Source of the DNA: Glycomyces terrestris | GTDB lineage: Bacteria > Actinomycetota > Actinomycetes > Mycobacteriales > Micromonosporaceae | Reading direction: 5' to 3' | Assembly (NCBI RefSeq): GCF_003933745.1 | Contig: NZ_RSEB01000009.1 | Coordinates: 1-64,000 of the forward strand | Length of the DNA stretch: 64,000 nt | Shown here: one piece after another, positions 8,323 to 16,147 of the stretch | Position numbering within the stretch: the first letter of the stretch is position 1 | How the letters are laid out: each line of letters starts with the position of its first letter | The notes under the pieces: model-generated | Database searches by the model: none | What the model saw: the letters and a program-made list of their open reading frames with translations, nothing else | What the model was told of the DNA's origin: nothing | Position numbers and translations under genes: made by a program

Positions 8323-9659
8323 GCGGACTCCTCTGCGGTCGAACGGATCGGCAGCACCGCGCGGACGCGGAAGCCGCCCTCGGCGGTCGGGCCGGTCTCG
8401 ACCGTGCCGCCGTCGAGGGCGACCCGCTCGCGCATGCCGACCAGGCCCAGGCCCGAACCCTCCGGGCCCGACGGGACCGGGCCGGGCGGGGGGCCGTTCA
8501 CCACGGTAATGACCACCGTCCCGTCCGCGGCGGCCACGGTCGCGTCGACGCGCGCGCCGGGGGCGTGGCGGACCACGTTGCTCAAGGCCTCCTGGACGAC
8601 GCGGAACACGGTGAGCGCCAACGTCTCCGGCAGCTCCGGGAGCTCGCCCACCTCCAGGTGCACCGGTGTGCCGGCCCGGTTCACCGACTCCGCCAGGCCG
8701 TGCAGGGCCTCGGGTCCCGGCTGCGGTTCGCGGGTGCCCGCCTCGTTCTCCGACCGCAGCACGCCGAGCAGCCGGCGCATCTCGGCGAGCGACTCGCGGG
8801 CCTGGTCGCTGATCGAGCGGAACTCGGCCTTCGCGTCCTCGCCGAGCCCGTCGAGGCGGTACTCCGCGGTCGAGGACTGGACCGCGATCACCGACATGTG
8901 GTGCGCGACGATGTCGTGCAGCTCCCGCGCGATCCGGGTGCGCTCCTCCAGGAGGCGGCGGCGCTGGCGCTCCTCCTCGGCGACCCGCTCCTCCTCGGCG
9001 ACGCGGGAGCGGCCCTGCCGCCAGATCCGGACCGTCAGGCCCATCAGCAGCGCCAGCGCGCTGAGCAGCAGGCCCAGCAGCAGGTTGTCGGCGCCCGGGT
9101 TCGGGTTCTGGTTCGCGATCGTCTCCGGCATCGGCTGGAGCCGCTCGGCTGCGACCGCCCACGTCGCCCAGGAGCCGGCGAGGCCGTAGCCGAGCCAGCA
9201 GAGGACGCTCACGCCGATCCGGCGGTCGCGGCCGAGTGCGAACAGGACGACGAGCAGCGCGAAGATGCCCGGGGTCGTCAGCGGCCACGGCTCCCACTTG
9301 TGCGCCTCGGTGTCGAGCGCCGTCCCGAAGAGCGTGCCCATGACCAGCAGCCACGCCTCGACCGGCCGGTAGCGGGCCAGGACGACGGCCGCGCCGGTGG
9401 CGATCGCCAGGAGCGGGCCCCACGCGATGTCGTAGTTCGTGCGCAGGATCTGGTTCTGGGTGCTGAAGAGCAGGAGCGCGAACGGCACCGAGCCGGGGCC
9501 GAACAGCGCCAGGACCGACCGGAACCGGAACCGCCAGGCGCCGTCGCCGAGGGGCGCAAGGGGGACGAGGTAGCTGATCGCGGAGCGGACGGCGCGCCCG
9601 CGCGGGGCCGCGCGGGGCGGGGCGTCCGGTCGGGCGTGCGGGTCGGTCTTCGCGGTCAC
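8319..9659 (-). CDS. Sensor histidine kinase (HisKA_3 / NarL-partner type)
   Basis: A 446-residue membrane kinase. The N-terminal half has about five to six hydrophobic segments. A charged coiled-coil linker (RVAEEERVAEEERQRRRLLE) leads to the HisKA_3 dimerisation box ERTRIARELHDIVAHHMSVI with the phosphorylated His in ELHD, and a C-terminal HATPase (QEALSNVVRHAPGA, GSGLGLVGMRERV). It phosphorylates the regulator encoded immediately downstream. I chose the GTG at 9659 (VTAKTDPH); an ATG at 9713 would add 18 Arg/Pro-rich residues, and neither has a strong ribosome site. The stimulus is unknown. Confidence 0.88.
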   Translation of the reverse strand: MTAKTDPHARPDAPPRAAPRGRAVRSAISYLVPLAPLGDGAWRFRFRSVLALFGPGSVPFALLLFSTQNQILRTNYDIAWGPLLAIATGAAVVLARYRPVEAWLLVMGTLFGTALDTEAHKWEPWPLTTPGIFALLVVLFALGRDRRIGVSVLCWLGYGLAGSWATWAVAAERLQPMPETIANQNPNPGADNLLLGLLLSALALLMGLTVRIWRQGRSRVAEEERVAEEERQRRRLLEERTRIARELHDIVAHHMSVIAVQSSTAEYRLDGLGEDAKAEFRSISDQARESLAEMRRLLGVLRSENEAGTREPQPGPEALHGLAESVNRAGTPVHLEVGELPELPETLALTVFRVVQEALSNVVRHAPGARVDATVAAADGTVVITVVNGPPPGPVPSGPEGSGLGLVGMRERVALDGGTVETGPTAEGGFRVRAVLPIRSTAEESA

Positions 9660-9802
9660 GTGACCACCGTATGCCGGGCGGGACCTGCGCGCCCTCACTC
9701 CGGGGTACGGCATTCGCGGGGCCCGCTCACCCCTGGGTATGAGGGCCGATTCCACGCCTCGGCTTGAGGGAAGAGGACTTCCCGGAACCTACCGTTCGGC
9801 GC

Positions 9803-10663
9803 ATGTTCCAAGACTTCTTCCGAAGCCGCGCAGCCGGAGTGGCCGCGATGGCGGGCGTCGCCGCCTCGCAGGCCGGCTTCGCGGCGATGCACGTGACGCA
9901 ATCGGACGTGGTGGACCCGGTCGCGATCCCGGTCTCCGCCTATGCCGTGACCTGGCCGGGGGTCGTCCTGTTCCCCGCGTCGGTGCTCGCACTGGCCGCC
10001 GCGTGCGCGGTCCTCGCCGGGCGCGGGGTGGGCCTGGCCCGCGAGGGCTTCGTCCGGTTCCTGCTCGGCGCGACCGCGGCGATGCTCGTATGTGCGGCGG
10101 TGTTCCGCACCGGGACGCCCGAGTCGGGGCTGACATGGTGGGCGCAGATCCACCGCTACACGGCCGGGGCGGCGTTCGTGCTGCTCTCGGTGGTCGCGGT
10201 GGTGTGCGCGGTGCGGATGCGGCAGGCGGGCGCGCCCGCCTGGGTGCGGCACGGGACGTGGTGGGCGGCGGCGCTGGCGGGGCTGACGTTCGCGACCACG
10301 ACGGTGAACACGTTCCTGCCGGGCTTCCTCGACGGCGGCGACTGGCGGGGCGTTCCGCAGCGGGTGCTGCTGGTCGTGCTCTCGACGCTGCTGTGGTTCC
10401 TGGTCGCGAACTCGATCCGTGCGCTGGTGCCGGCCGAGGCGGCTGCCGGTGGGGGCGCGCTGGTCGGGGGCTCTGCGGCCGCCGGTGCGGAGGTCGCGGC
10501 CGCGGCCGCGACCGATGCGGCGGTCGCCGACGCCGTTCCGGTTGCCGCAGTTGCGGGCGAGAGCGTGCCGGTGCCTGCGGGCGTCCCGGCCGGACCGCTG
10601 GCGCACGCCGCCGCCGGGCCGGTTCCCGACGCCACACGGGCGCTCGCCGGGGTGCGGCCGTGA
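9803..10663 (+). CDS. DUF998-like integral membrane protein
   Basis: A 286-residue membrane protein with about six hydrophobic helices between residues 8 and 210, including FPASVLALAAACAVLAG and VLLVVLSTLLWFLVA. The DPVAIPVSAYAVTWPG segment resembles the DxVSxxISDYALT region of DUF998 proteins, whose function is unknown. The last 75 residues are a low-complexity Ala/Val/Gly/Pro tail, probably disordered. The ATG at 9803 lacks a clear ribosome site; a TTG start at 9764 would add 13 residues. It diverges from the histidine kinase gene and shares a roughly 140-bp promoter gap with it. Confidence 0.7.
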   Translation: MFQDFFRSRAAGVAAMAGVAASQAGFAAMHVTQSDVVDPVAIPVSAYAVTWPGVVLFPASVLALAAACAVLAGRGVGLAREGFVRFLLGATAAMLVCAAVFRTGTPESGLTWWAQIHRYTAGAAFVLLSVVAVVCAVRMRQAGAPAWVRHGTWWAAALAGLTFATTTVNTFLPGFLDGGDWRGVPQRVLLVVLSTLLWFLVANSIRALVPAEAAAGGGALVGGSAAAGAEVAAAAATDAAVADAVPVAAVAGESVPVPAGVPAGPLAHAAAGPVPDATRALAGVRP

Positions 10664-10815
10664 AGGGCGCCAAGCGATTCCGGGCGCGCCTCGCGCGGGC
10701 CCGGCTCGCCCTCGGCGGGTGCCGCGAGCTGCGGCGGCGGGCCAGGGAGGAGTTCGCGTTCTTCACCGCCGCGGAGGAATCGAGGGACGGGCCGTACTTC
10801 GGCTCCTGGCTATAG
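10660..10815 (+). CDS. Possible small Arg-rich protein
   Basis: A 51-codon frame starting at a GTG that overlaps the preceding stop (GTGA). The product is very basic (KGAKRFRARLARARLALGG) and ends EESRDGPYFGSWL. The overlap suggests coupling, but there is no homology that I recognise and no independent ribosome site, so this may be a chance frame. Confidence 0.22.
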   Translation: MKGAKRFRARLARARLALGGCRELRRRAREEFAFFTAAEESRDGPYFGSWL

Positions 10816-10823
10816 TCGGCTGC

Positions 10824-11537
10824 ATGGACGCGCCCTCCCCGAAACCGCCCTTGACGATCGCGCTCGCGCAGCCCGACCTTCGGCCGGGTGACGTGGCCGG
10901 GAACGCCGCCGCACACGCGGCGGCCGTGCGCGCCGCCGGGGCCCGGGTCGTGGTCTTCCCCGAGCTGTCCCTGTCCTCGTATGCGATGGCCGCGCCGACC
11001 GTGTCCCTTGAGGACCCGGCGCTGGAGGCGATCGTGGAGGCGTGCGAGGAGACCGGCACGGTCGCGCTCGCGGGCGCGCCGCTCCTGGAGGGCGGGCGCG
11101 AGTACATCGCGACCGTGCGGTTCGACGCCGACGGCCCGGTCCCGGTGTACCGCAAGATGTTTCCGGGCGAGGCGGAGCTCGAGCGCTTCGCGCCCGGCGG
11201 CGGCGCGGCGGCGGTGGAGGTCGACGGCTGGCGGCTCGGCCTGGCCGTCTGCCGGGACTCCGGGCTGGACGCGCACATCGAGGCGACCGCCGCGCTCGGC
11301 GTCGACGCCTACGTGGGCGGGAACCTGCACGACCCCGAGGGCGCGGCCCGCCGCGACGCCCGCATGCCGAAGCTCGCCGCCGCACACGGCCTCTGGGTCG
11401 CGATGTGCTGCTTCGCGGGCCCCGGCAGCGACTACCCGGACGCCTCCGGCGGCTCGGCCGTCTGGGCCCCTGACGGTTCGCTCGTGGCGCAGGCCGACGA
11501 CCGGCCCGGCCGGATCGTCACCGCCGTCCTGACCTAG
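10824..11537 (+). CDS. Carbon-nitrogen hydrolase (nitrilase superfamily)
   Basis: A 237-residue member of the nitrilase/amidase superfamily, which hydrolyses non-peptide C-N bonds through a Cys thiol. The Glu-Lys-Cys triad is visible: Glu47 in VVFPELSLS, Lys111 in VYRKMFPGE, Cys143 in GLAVCRDSG. N-terminal IALAQPDLRPGDVAGN is the usual first strand. No signal peptide. The substrate (omega-amide, carbamoyl or other) cannot be assigned. The ATG at 10824 follows directly after a TATAGT box at 10811-10816, so the mRNA could have a very short or no leader. Confidence 0.88.
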   Translation: MDAPSPKPPLTIALAQPDLRPGDVAGNAAAHAAAVRAAGARVVVFPELSLSSYAMAAPTVSLEDPALEAIVEACEETGTVALAGAPLLEGGREYIATVRFDADGPVPVYRKMFPGEAELERFAPGGGAAAVEVDGWRLGLAVCRDSGLDAHIEATAALGVDAYVGGNLHDPEGAARRDARMPKLAAAHGLWVAMCCFAGPGSDYPDASGGSAVWAPDGSLVAQADDRPGRIVTAVLT

Positions 11538-11640
11538 GTCTCGGCCCGCAAGGAGCGTTGGCTTCGGCTTGGCCGCCTTGGGGTTCGGCGTCCGCCGCCA
11601 TCGCACGGCTGGACTTGTCGCCGCTGAAACCCGCGGCTTG

Positions 11641-11690
11641 CGCGCGGGTCGGGCCCGGCGTCCACCGCGCGGGTCGGGCCCGGCTTCCAC
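11641..11690. repeat. 25-bp tandem direct repeat, two copies
   Basis: Two consecutive 25-base units (11641-11665 and 11666-11690) that differ at a single base; each begins CGCGCGGGTCGGGCCCGGC and contains the palindrome CGGGCCCG. The second copy is followed by another CGGGCCCG. It lies in the gap between two converging genes, so it may also fold into terminator-like stems. Confidence 0.75.
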
Positions 11691-11704
11691 CGGGCCCGCT
11701 CCGA

Positions 11705-11965
11705 TCAGATCGTGTTCGCGTACTGCTCCAGCGCGTCCGATCCGCTCTGGAAGAGCGTCAGGGCCTCGTCGAGCCGGTCCTTCGCCTGGTGCCACTGGGC
11801 GAGCGCCTCGCCGGGGAGGGCGCTGGCGGTGTCCTGGGTGGCGGCGGTGCCGGCCCCGATGGCGCCTTCGGCCTGGTCCTGGGCGCCGCCGACGGCGCCC
11901 ATGGCCTCCTTGACCTGCTCGATCGCGCCTTGGATCTGGGCCTTGATCTCAGCCGGGCTCGACAT
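11705..11965 (-). CDS. Small helical WXG100/ESX-like protein
   Basis: An 86-residue protein predicted to be almost entirely helical, with two amphipathic helices around a Gly/Ala-rich turn (AIGAGTAATQDTA). The size, the lack of signal peptide and the second-helix QWHQAKDRL resemble WXG100 and related ESX-type proteins, but no WXG tripeptide is present and no ESX secretion gene lies nearby. The ATG at 11965 has GAGAGGAG just upstream and a good distance; a longer reading frame (start 12001) lacks one. Function unknown. Confidence 0.7.
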   Translation of the reverse strand: MSSPAEIKAQIQGAIEQVKEAMGAVGGAQDQAEGAIGAGTAATQDTASALPGEALAQWHQAKDRLDEALTLFQSGSDALEQYANTI

Positions 11966-12084
11966 GGCTCTCCTCTCGACGACTGCACTGTCGCCGTCCA
12001 CCGTAGAACCCGGAGGGGCCCGATTCCGGCTGCGGCGCGGACGCGGCCAGATCGGGAGTAGGGGACGGGCGTGCCGAAATATAT

Positions 12085-12104
12085 TAAGTCAACTGCTTGA
12101 CTTA
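12085..12104. promoter_or_regulatory. Operator palindrome at the P450 operon promoter
   Basis: TAAGTCAA-ctgc-TTGACTTA, a perfect inverted repeat with 8-bp arms; the right arm contains TTGACT, a likely -35 box for the cytochrome P450 gene that starts 64 bases downstream. The local TetR encoded two genes on is the obvious candidate ligand. Confidence 0.6.
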
Positions 12105-12167
12105 CTACGGTTCGAGCGGTTGAATAGTGGACAAATCGCACTGCTGTCGATCCGCCAGGAGGACCAC

Positions 12168-13367
12168 ATGGCCGAGCACATCGCCCTCCAGTACCCCATC
12201 GCCGGCGACGCCGCGCTGGAGCCGCCCGCGGAGTGGGCCGAGCTCAGGGGGACGTGCCCCGTCGCCCACGTGCAGTTCGCCTCCGGCGACGACGCGGTCC
12301 TCCTCACCCGCTACGAGGACGTCAGGGCCACCCTCGCCGACCCGCGCTTCACTCGCACCGCCGCCGACGGCGGCGGCGCCCGCGTGAGCGCCGAGTCCGG
12401 CGGCGTCCTCGACTCCCAGATGGCCTCCGTCCTCCCGCAGCACGGCGAGGCCCACCTCGTGTGGCGCCGCACCCTCAACAAGTGGTTCACCGCCAAGCGC
12501 ATGGCCGCGCTCCGGCCCGGCGTCACCGCCAAGGCTGAGCGGCTCGTCGACGAGATGACCGCGGCCGGCGACAGCGCGGACCTCAAGGCCGCCTTCGGGT
12601 TCCCGCTGCCGGTGTGGGTCATCTGCGAGATCCTCGGCGTCCCCGAGGCCGACCGCGACCGCTTCTCGTACTGGTCCGACACGCTCCTGAGCATGACCAG
12701 GTACACCCGGGCCGAGATCGTCGCCGCCCAGACCGAGTTCCACGCCTACATGGCCGGCCACCTCGCCGCCAAGCGCGCCGAGCCCGGCGACGACCTCCTC
12801 TCCGAGCTCGCCACCGGCTCCGACATGTCCGACGCCGAGATCATCGCCACCGGCCAGGGCCTCCTCGTCGCCGGCCACGAGACCACCGCGAACATGATCG
12901 GCAAGATGGCCGTGATGCTCCTGGCCGACCGCACCCGCTGGGAGGCGCTCCTCGCCGACCCGAGGCTCGTGCGCACCGCCGTCGAGGAGTCGCTGCGCCT
13001 GGACGTCAACGCCGGGTTCGGCATGGTCCGCTACATCGACGAGCCGTTCGAGGTCGGCGGCGCCGTCATCGAACCGGGCACCACCGTCGTCTGCTCCATG
13101 GCCGCCGCCAACCGCGACGAGGCCGCGTTCGCGGACGCCGCCGCGATGGACCTCGCCCGCACCCCCAACCCCCACCTCGCGTTCGGCGCCGGCGCCCACT
13201 CCTGCCTCGGGCAGGCCCTCGCCCGCACCGAACTCCAGGTCGCACTCGAAGTCCTCCTGCGCCGCCTCCCCACCCTCGAACTCACCGTCGCCCCCGACGA
13301 CCTCCAGCGCGTGGAAGGACTCCTGGTCGGCGGCATGGCCGCCGTCCCCGTACGGTGGCGGACATGA
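12168..13367 (+). CDS. Cytochrome P450
   Basis: A 399-residue soluble class I bacterial P450 monooxygenase. Seen: I-helix oxygen-binding motif AGHETT (235-240), K-helix ExxR (Glu274 to Arg277), and the heme loop FGAGAHSCLG with ligand Cys346. Length is typical. It needs electrons from a ferredoxin, and a matching small Fe-S ferredoxin gene lies two genes downstream. The ATG at 12168 has AGGAGG 5 bases before it. Its end overlaps the start of the TetR gene by four bases (ATGA), so the genes are co-transcribed. The substrate is unknown; the sequence resembles CYP105/CYP107-like actinomycete enzymes only in general terms. Confidence 0.95.
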   Translation: MAEHIALQYPIAGDAALEPPAEWAELRGTCPVAHVQFASGDDAVLLTRYEDVRATLADPRFTRTAADGGGARVSAESGGVLDSQMASVLPQHGEAHLVWRRTLNKWFTAKRMAALRPGVTAKAERLVDEMTAAGDSADLKAAFGFPLPVWVICEILGVPEADRDRFSYWSDTLLSMTRYTRAEIVAAQTEFHAYMAGHLAAKRAEPGDDLLSELATGSDMSDAEIIATGQGLLVAGHETTANMIGKMAVMLLADRTRWEALLADPRLVRTAVEESLRLDVNAGFGMVRYIDEPFEVGGAVIEPGTTVVCSMAAANRDEAAFADAAAMDLARTPNPHLAFGAGAHSCLGQALARTELQVALEVLLRRLPTLELTVAPDDLQRVEGLLVGGMAAVPVRWRT

Positions 13368-14275
13368 GCACCAGCACCAGGGCCACGCGGGTCGCCGCGA
13401 CCCGCGAGGCCATCCTCACCGCCGCCGAGCGCCTCTTCGCCGAGCAGGGCATCGCCGCCGTCTCCAACCGCCAGATCTCCGAAGCGGCCGGGCAGGGCAA
13501 CAACACCGCCGTCGGCTACCACTTCGGGACCAAGAACGACCTCGTGCGCGCCATCATCCGCAAGCACCTGACGCGCATCGAGGAGGCACGCGTCGAACGG
13601 CTCGCGCACATCGGACCCGAACCGGTGCTCCGCGACTGGGTCGAGTGCTTCGTCATGCCGACCGTCGACCACCTCGGCTCGCTCAGCGGCCCGACCTGGT
13701 TCGCGCGGTTCGCCGCGCAGGTCCTCATCGACCCGGTCATGCGCGACGAGATCGCCGACGAGGCCATGCAGGCGCCCTCGCTCCGGCGCGTCGGCGACGG
13801 CCTCGACGCGTGCCTCTCCCACCTCCCGCCCGAAGTCCGCGAGGAGCGCAACGGCATGGTCCGCCAGCTCGCCGTCCTCGTCCCGGCCGTGCGCGAAGCC
13901 GCGCTCGCGACCGGGCAGGCCACCGCCAGGGACACCTGGCATGAAGCCGGCCTCGGCCTGGTCGACGCCATCGTCGGCCTGTACGAGGCCGAATACACCG
14001 AACTCAGGGGGTTACACCGCCATGAAGGTCACCGTCGACGAAGACAGATGCTGCGGCGCCGGATCGTGCGTGGTCGTCGCGCCCGACGTGTTCGACCAGC
14101 GCGACGAGGACGGCATCGTCGTCCTCCTCGCCCCGGCGCCCGCGCCCGAGCACCGCGAGTCGGTGCGCGAGGCCGCGAGCGTGTGCCCGGCCCTGGCCAT
14201 CGACGTGGACGAGACCGCGTGACCGCGGCGCCGCGGGCGTCCGGCGTGCCGTACCGGCCGGTGCCCTCCTTCTGA
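13364..14275 (+). CDS. TetR family regulator, reading frame apparently extended by a frameshift
   Basis: Residues 1-215 form a complete TetR regulator: HTH at about 15-60 (AILTAAERLFAEQGIAAVSN, AVGYHFGTKNDLVRAII) and a ligand domain ending near EAEYTELRG. After that the frame runs on for 85 more codons of Arg/Pro-rich nonsense through the whole ferredoxin gene, which is read in another frame. One extra G in the five-G run at 14006-14010 would instead give ELRGVTPP and a TGA that overlaps the ferredoxin ATG (end 14025, 220 aa), the normal layout. So this is either a real recent frameshift or a base error. It probably represses the P450 operon through the palindrome at 12085-12104. Confidence 0.85.
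   Translation: MSTSTRATRVAATREAILTAAERLFAEQGIAAVSNRQISEAAGQGNNTAVGYHFGTKNDLVRAIIRKHLTRIEEARVERLAHIGPEPVLRDWVECFVMPTVDHLGSLSGPTWFARFAAQVLIDPVMRDEIADEAMQAPSLRRVGDGLDACLSHLPPEVREERNGMVRQLAVLVPAVREAALATGQATARDTWHEAGLGLVDAIVGLYEAEYTELRGLHRHEGHRRRRQMLRRRIVRGRRARRVRPARRGRHRRPPRPGARARAPRVGARGRERVPGPGHRRGRDRVTAAPRASGVPYRPVPSF
14022..14222 (+). CDS. Small Fe-S ferredoxin, P450 partner
   Basis: A 66-residue ferredoxin. Cysteines: CCGAGSC near the N-terminus (residues 10-16) and VCPALAI near the C-terminus. The spacing, with the position of the second cluster Cys occupied by Ala/Gly, is that of [3Fe-4S] P450 ferredoxins of actinomycetes. It should pass single electrons to the P450 encoded in the same operon. 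The ATG at 14022 has AGGGGG upstream. Its TGA overlaps a GTG that once started a reductase gene, now ruined, so electrons must now come from a reductase encoded elsewhere. Confidence 0.92.
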   Translation: MKVTVDEDRCCGAGSCVVVAPDVFDQRDEDGIVVLLAPAPAPEHRESVREAASVCPALAIDVDETA

Positions 14276-14476
14276 ACCGACCAGCTCGACGCGAAGATCC
14301 AGGTCTACGGCCTGCCGTCGGAGGACGCCGAACTCGAGGTCCTCGAAGGCGATCCGGCTGCTCGCCGCTTCGTGGCCGCCTACCGCTCCGGCGACTAGGT
14401 GACCGGCATCGTCGGCTGGAACATGCCGAAGCAGGCCCGCCTGCACCGGCAGTCCCTTGTGGAGTGCTACGCCTGA
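14219..14476 (+). pseudogene. Remnant of a FAD-dependent ferredoxin reductase
   Basis: Starting from a GTG that overlaps the ferredoxin stop, the frame gives a few N-terminal residues and then jumps to what reads as the C-terminal reductase domain of P450-type ferredoxin reductases: VPYRPVPSF, then TDQLDAKIQVYGLP, EGDPAARRFVAAYRSGD, VTGIVGWN and QARLHRQSL. TGA at 14273-14275 stands where the family has Trp (SFWTDQ), and TAG at 14396-14398 interrupts again. The central FAD/NAD part (roughly 300 residues) is missing. So one large internal deletion plus two nonsense mutations destroyed the third component of the P450 electron chain. Confidence 0.82.
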
Positions 14477-14554
14477 GGTCCCCGCAGGCCGATCGCGGCC
14501 ATGACGCTTTGGTGGCGGCGGCCGCATGTCGTGTGCCGCCAGGTGCATGGTGGG

Positions 14555-15337
14555 TCAGAGGCGGCGGAGGACGGCGGCGGTGACCGGGTGGTAGGCGGGG
14601 TGGGGGCGCCAGGGGCCGGGGGTGGCGTGCTGGTCGGTGATCATGCGGTAGAGGAGGGCGCGTAGCGCCATCTGGGGCCAGGCCTCCAGGTGGGACCAGT
14701 GGTCGAGGACCGATTCGTCGGCGCCGTTCCAGCACATGGCGTCGACGGCGGCGACCGCCGCGGCCCAGGAGCGGGGGCGCCAGTAGGGCGGCCAGTCGAT
14801 GATCGCCGGCGGGAGGCCGGGTTCGTAGAGGACGTTGCCGAGCAGGTCGCCGTGCACGAGCTGGTGGTCGAGGGCGACGGGGGTGCGGGCCTCGGCGAGG
14901 GTGCGCAGTGTCGGGTCGGCCGGGGCGAGGCCGGGGTTCCAGGAGTCGTGGTCGGCGCGGGACCACCAGTCGTCGCGGGTGTCCAGGAACGCGGGGCGGG
15001 CGAGGCCGCCGATGGCCTCGTGGAACGCCTCGCCGGCCTCGATGGCGTCGTTCCAGCGCTTCGGGTCGGTGCGGCCGGGGATCAGCGCGGCGGCCTCCCA
15101 GCCGTCGGCGGTCCACGTGCCGGTGCGGGTCGGGAGCGGGCGGGGCACGCGGATCGCGTCGGTCTCGGGGAGGGCGGCGAGGACGTCGGCGCGCCATGCG
15201 GTTTCCGCGGGGTGGTCGACCGGTTTGAGCACGATCTCGCCGCTGCGCCAGGTGCGGCCCCGGCCGCCGTCGAGGAGGACGGGCGGCGCGGTCGCGCCGA
15301 AGGCGTCGAGGACGGCGGGGGAGGGGCCGGTCTGCAT
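14555..15337 (-). CDS. Aminoglycoside-phosphotransferase-like protein (TIGR02569-like)
   Basis: A 260-residue protein kinase-like/APH fold protein. The catalytic loop reads LVHGDLLGNVLY and the metal-binding region IIDWPPYWR, giving the HGDxxxN and D motifs; an N-terminal strand pair RTWRSGEIVLKPVD holds a candidate ATP-binding Lys. It matches the actinobacterial TIGR02569 group of unknown substrate. The ATG at 15337 lies within GGTCTGCATG with no strong ribosome site. The 44-bp gap to the next gene downstream of its promoter suggests it is transcribed after, and possibly with, the siderophore-interacting protein gene. Confidence 0.8.
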   Translation of the reverse strand: MQTGPSPAVLDAFGATAPPVLLDGGRGRTWRSGEIVLKPVDHPAETAWRADVLAALPETDAIRVPRPLPTRTGTWTADGWEAAALIPGRTDPKRWNDAIEAGEAFHEAIGGLARPAFLDTRDDWWSRADHDSWNPGLAPADPTLRTLAEARTPVALDHQLVHGDLLGNVLYEPGLPPAIIDWPPYWRPRSWAAAVAAVDAMCWNGADESVLDHWSHLEAWPQMALRALLYRMITDQHATPGPWRPHPAYHPVTAAVLRRL

Positions 15338-15381
15338 GCCGCGACCGTAGCCGCGGCCGCGGGAGCCGGTCAATCGCTTTG

Positions 15382-16086
15382 TCAAGGGCGCCAGTAGGCC
15401 ATGGCGTGGAGGCGGTCCTTGGGGACGCCGAGGTCCTTGCGGGCGAAGGCGGTCAGCGCGCGGGTAGTGCGCGCGTCGCAGGTTATCCACAGGTATGTGG
15501 ACGGGCTGAGGAGCGCGGGGAGCGCGGCGCGGACCTCGGCCTCGAGGGCGGTGCCGTCGCCGCGGGGGACCAGGCGGAGGTCGTGCGCCTCGCGGGTGCG
15601 GAACGGCAGGGCGTCGTCGGCGGTGGTCTCGAACCAGATCGTGGCGGGCGTGTCCGCGAAGGCGTCGAGGAGGGAGTTGATCGCGGGGAGCGAGGCGGCG
15701 TCGCCGACGAGGAGGAGGCGGTCGGGCGCGGGGTCGGGGGCGGTGAACGCGGTGCCGTAGACGGTGGCGGCGATGACGTCGCCCGGCTGAGCGCGCTCGG
15801 ACCAGTCGCTGGCGGTGCCGTCGTGGAGGGCGAACTCGATGTCGAAGGCGCCGGCGGCCGGGTCGGGGTCGACGAGCGTGTACGCGCGCTGGTGGGGCTT
15901 GCCGTCGTGCTCGAACCAGAGGCGCACCCACATCGCGGGGTGGACGCCGACCTCGGCGAGGAGGCCGCCGTCGGCGAACGAGAGGCGGCGGTAGCGGGGC
16001 GCGACCTGCTCGGCTCCGGTGACGGTGAGCTTGAAGTCCTTGGCGCGCAGCAGCTTCAACACTGCGCCTTCCCAGCCGTGGCCCAT
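15382..16086 (-). CDS. Siderophore-interacting protein (FAD-dependent ferric-siderophore reductase)
   Basis: A 234-residue SIP-family flavin reductase that releases iron from imported ferric siderophores in the cytoplasm. The FAD-binding motif RAYTLVDPD (about 69-77) and the lid region GDAASLPAINSLL (NAD(P)-binding side) are present, and the C-terminus ends ALTAFARKDLGV...AYWRP as in ViuB/FscN-like proteins. The ATG at 16086 has GAGAGGGA upstream. A perfect iron box 41-59 bases upstream predicts repression by iron-loaded DtxR/IdeR. Confidence 0.92.
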   Translation of the reverse strand: MGHGWEGAVLKLLRAKDFKLTVTGAEQVAPRYRRLSFADGGLLAEVGVHPAMWVRLWFEHDGKPHQRAYTLVDPDPAAGAFDIEFALHDGTASDWSERAQPGDVIAATVYGTAFTAPDPAPDRLLLVGDAASLPAINSLLDAFADTPATIWFETTADDALPFRTREAHDLRLVPRGDGTALEAEVRAALPALLSPSTYLWITCDARTTRALTAFARKDLGVPKDRLHAMAYWRP

Positions 16087-16126
16087 GGGCGGTCCCTCTC
16101 CTCGGGTCAGGATCGACGTGACGACA

Positions 16127-16145
16127 TTAGGTTAGACTAACCTAA
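16127..16145. promoter_or_regulatory. Iron box (DtxR/IdeR operator)
   Basis: TTAGGTTAGACTAACCTAA, a 19-bp palindrome that matches the actinobacterial DtxR/IdeR consensus essentially perfectly. It sits between the divergent siderophore-interacting protein gene (start 16086, minus) and the penicillin acylase/GNAT fusion (start 16148, plus), so one box can control both. On the plus side it ends only 2 bases before the ATG, which implies a leaderless transcript. Confidence 0.92.
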
Positions 16146-16147
16146 TT

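Noticed and set aside
12105..13199. Minus-strand frame opposite the P450 gene
   Set aside because: Gly/Asp/Val-rich low-complexity translation, antisense to a convincing P450.
14022..14275. Treating the C-terminal extension of the TetR protein as a real domain
   Set aside because: It is read out of frame through the whole ferredoxin gene and then into the reductase remnant; composition is Arg/Pro nonsense.
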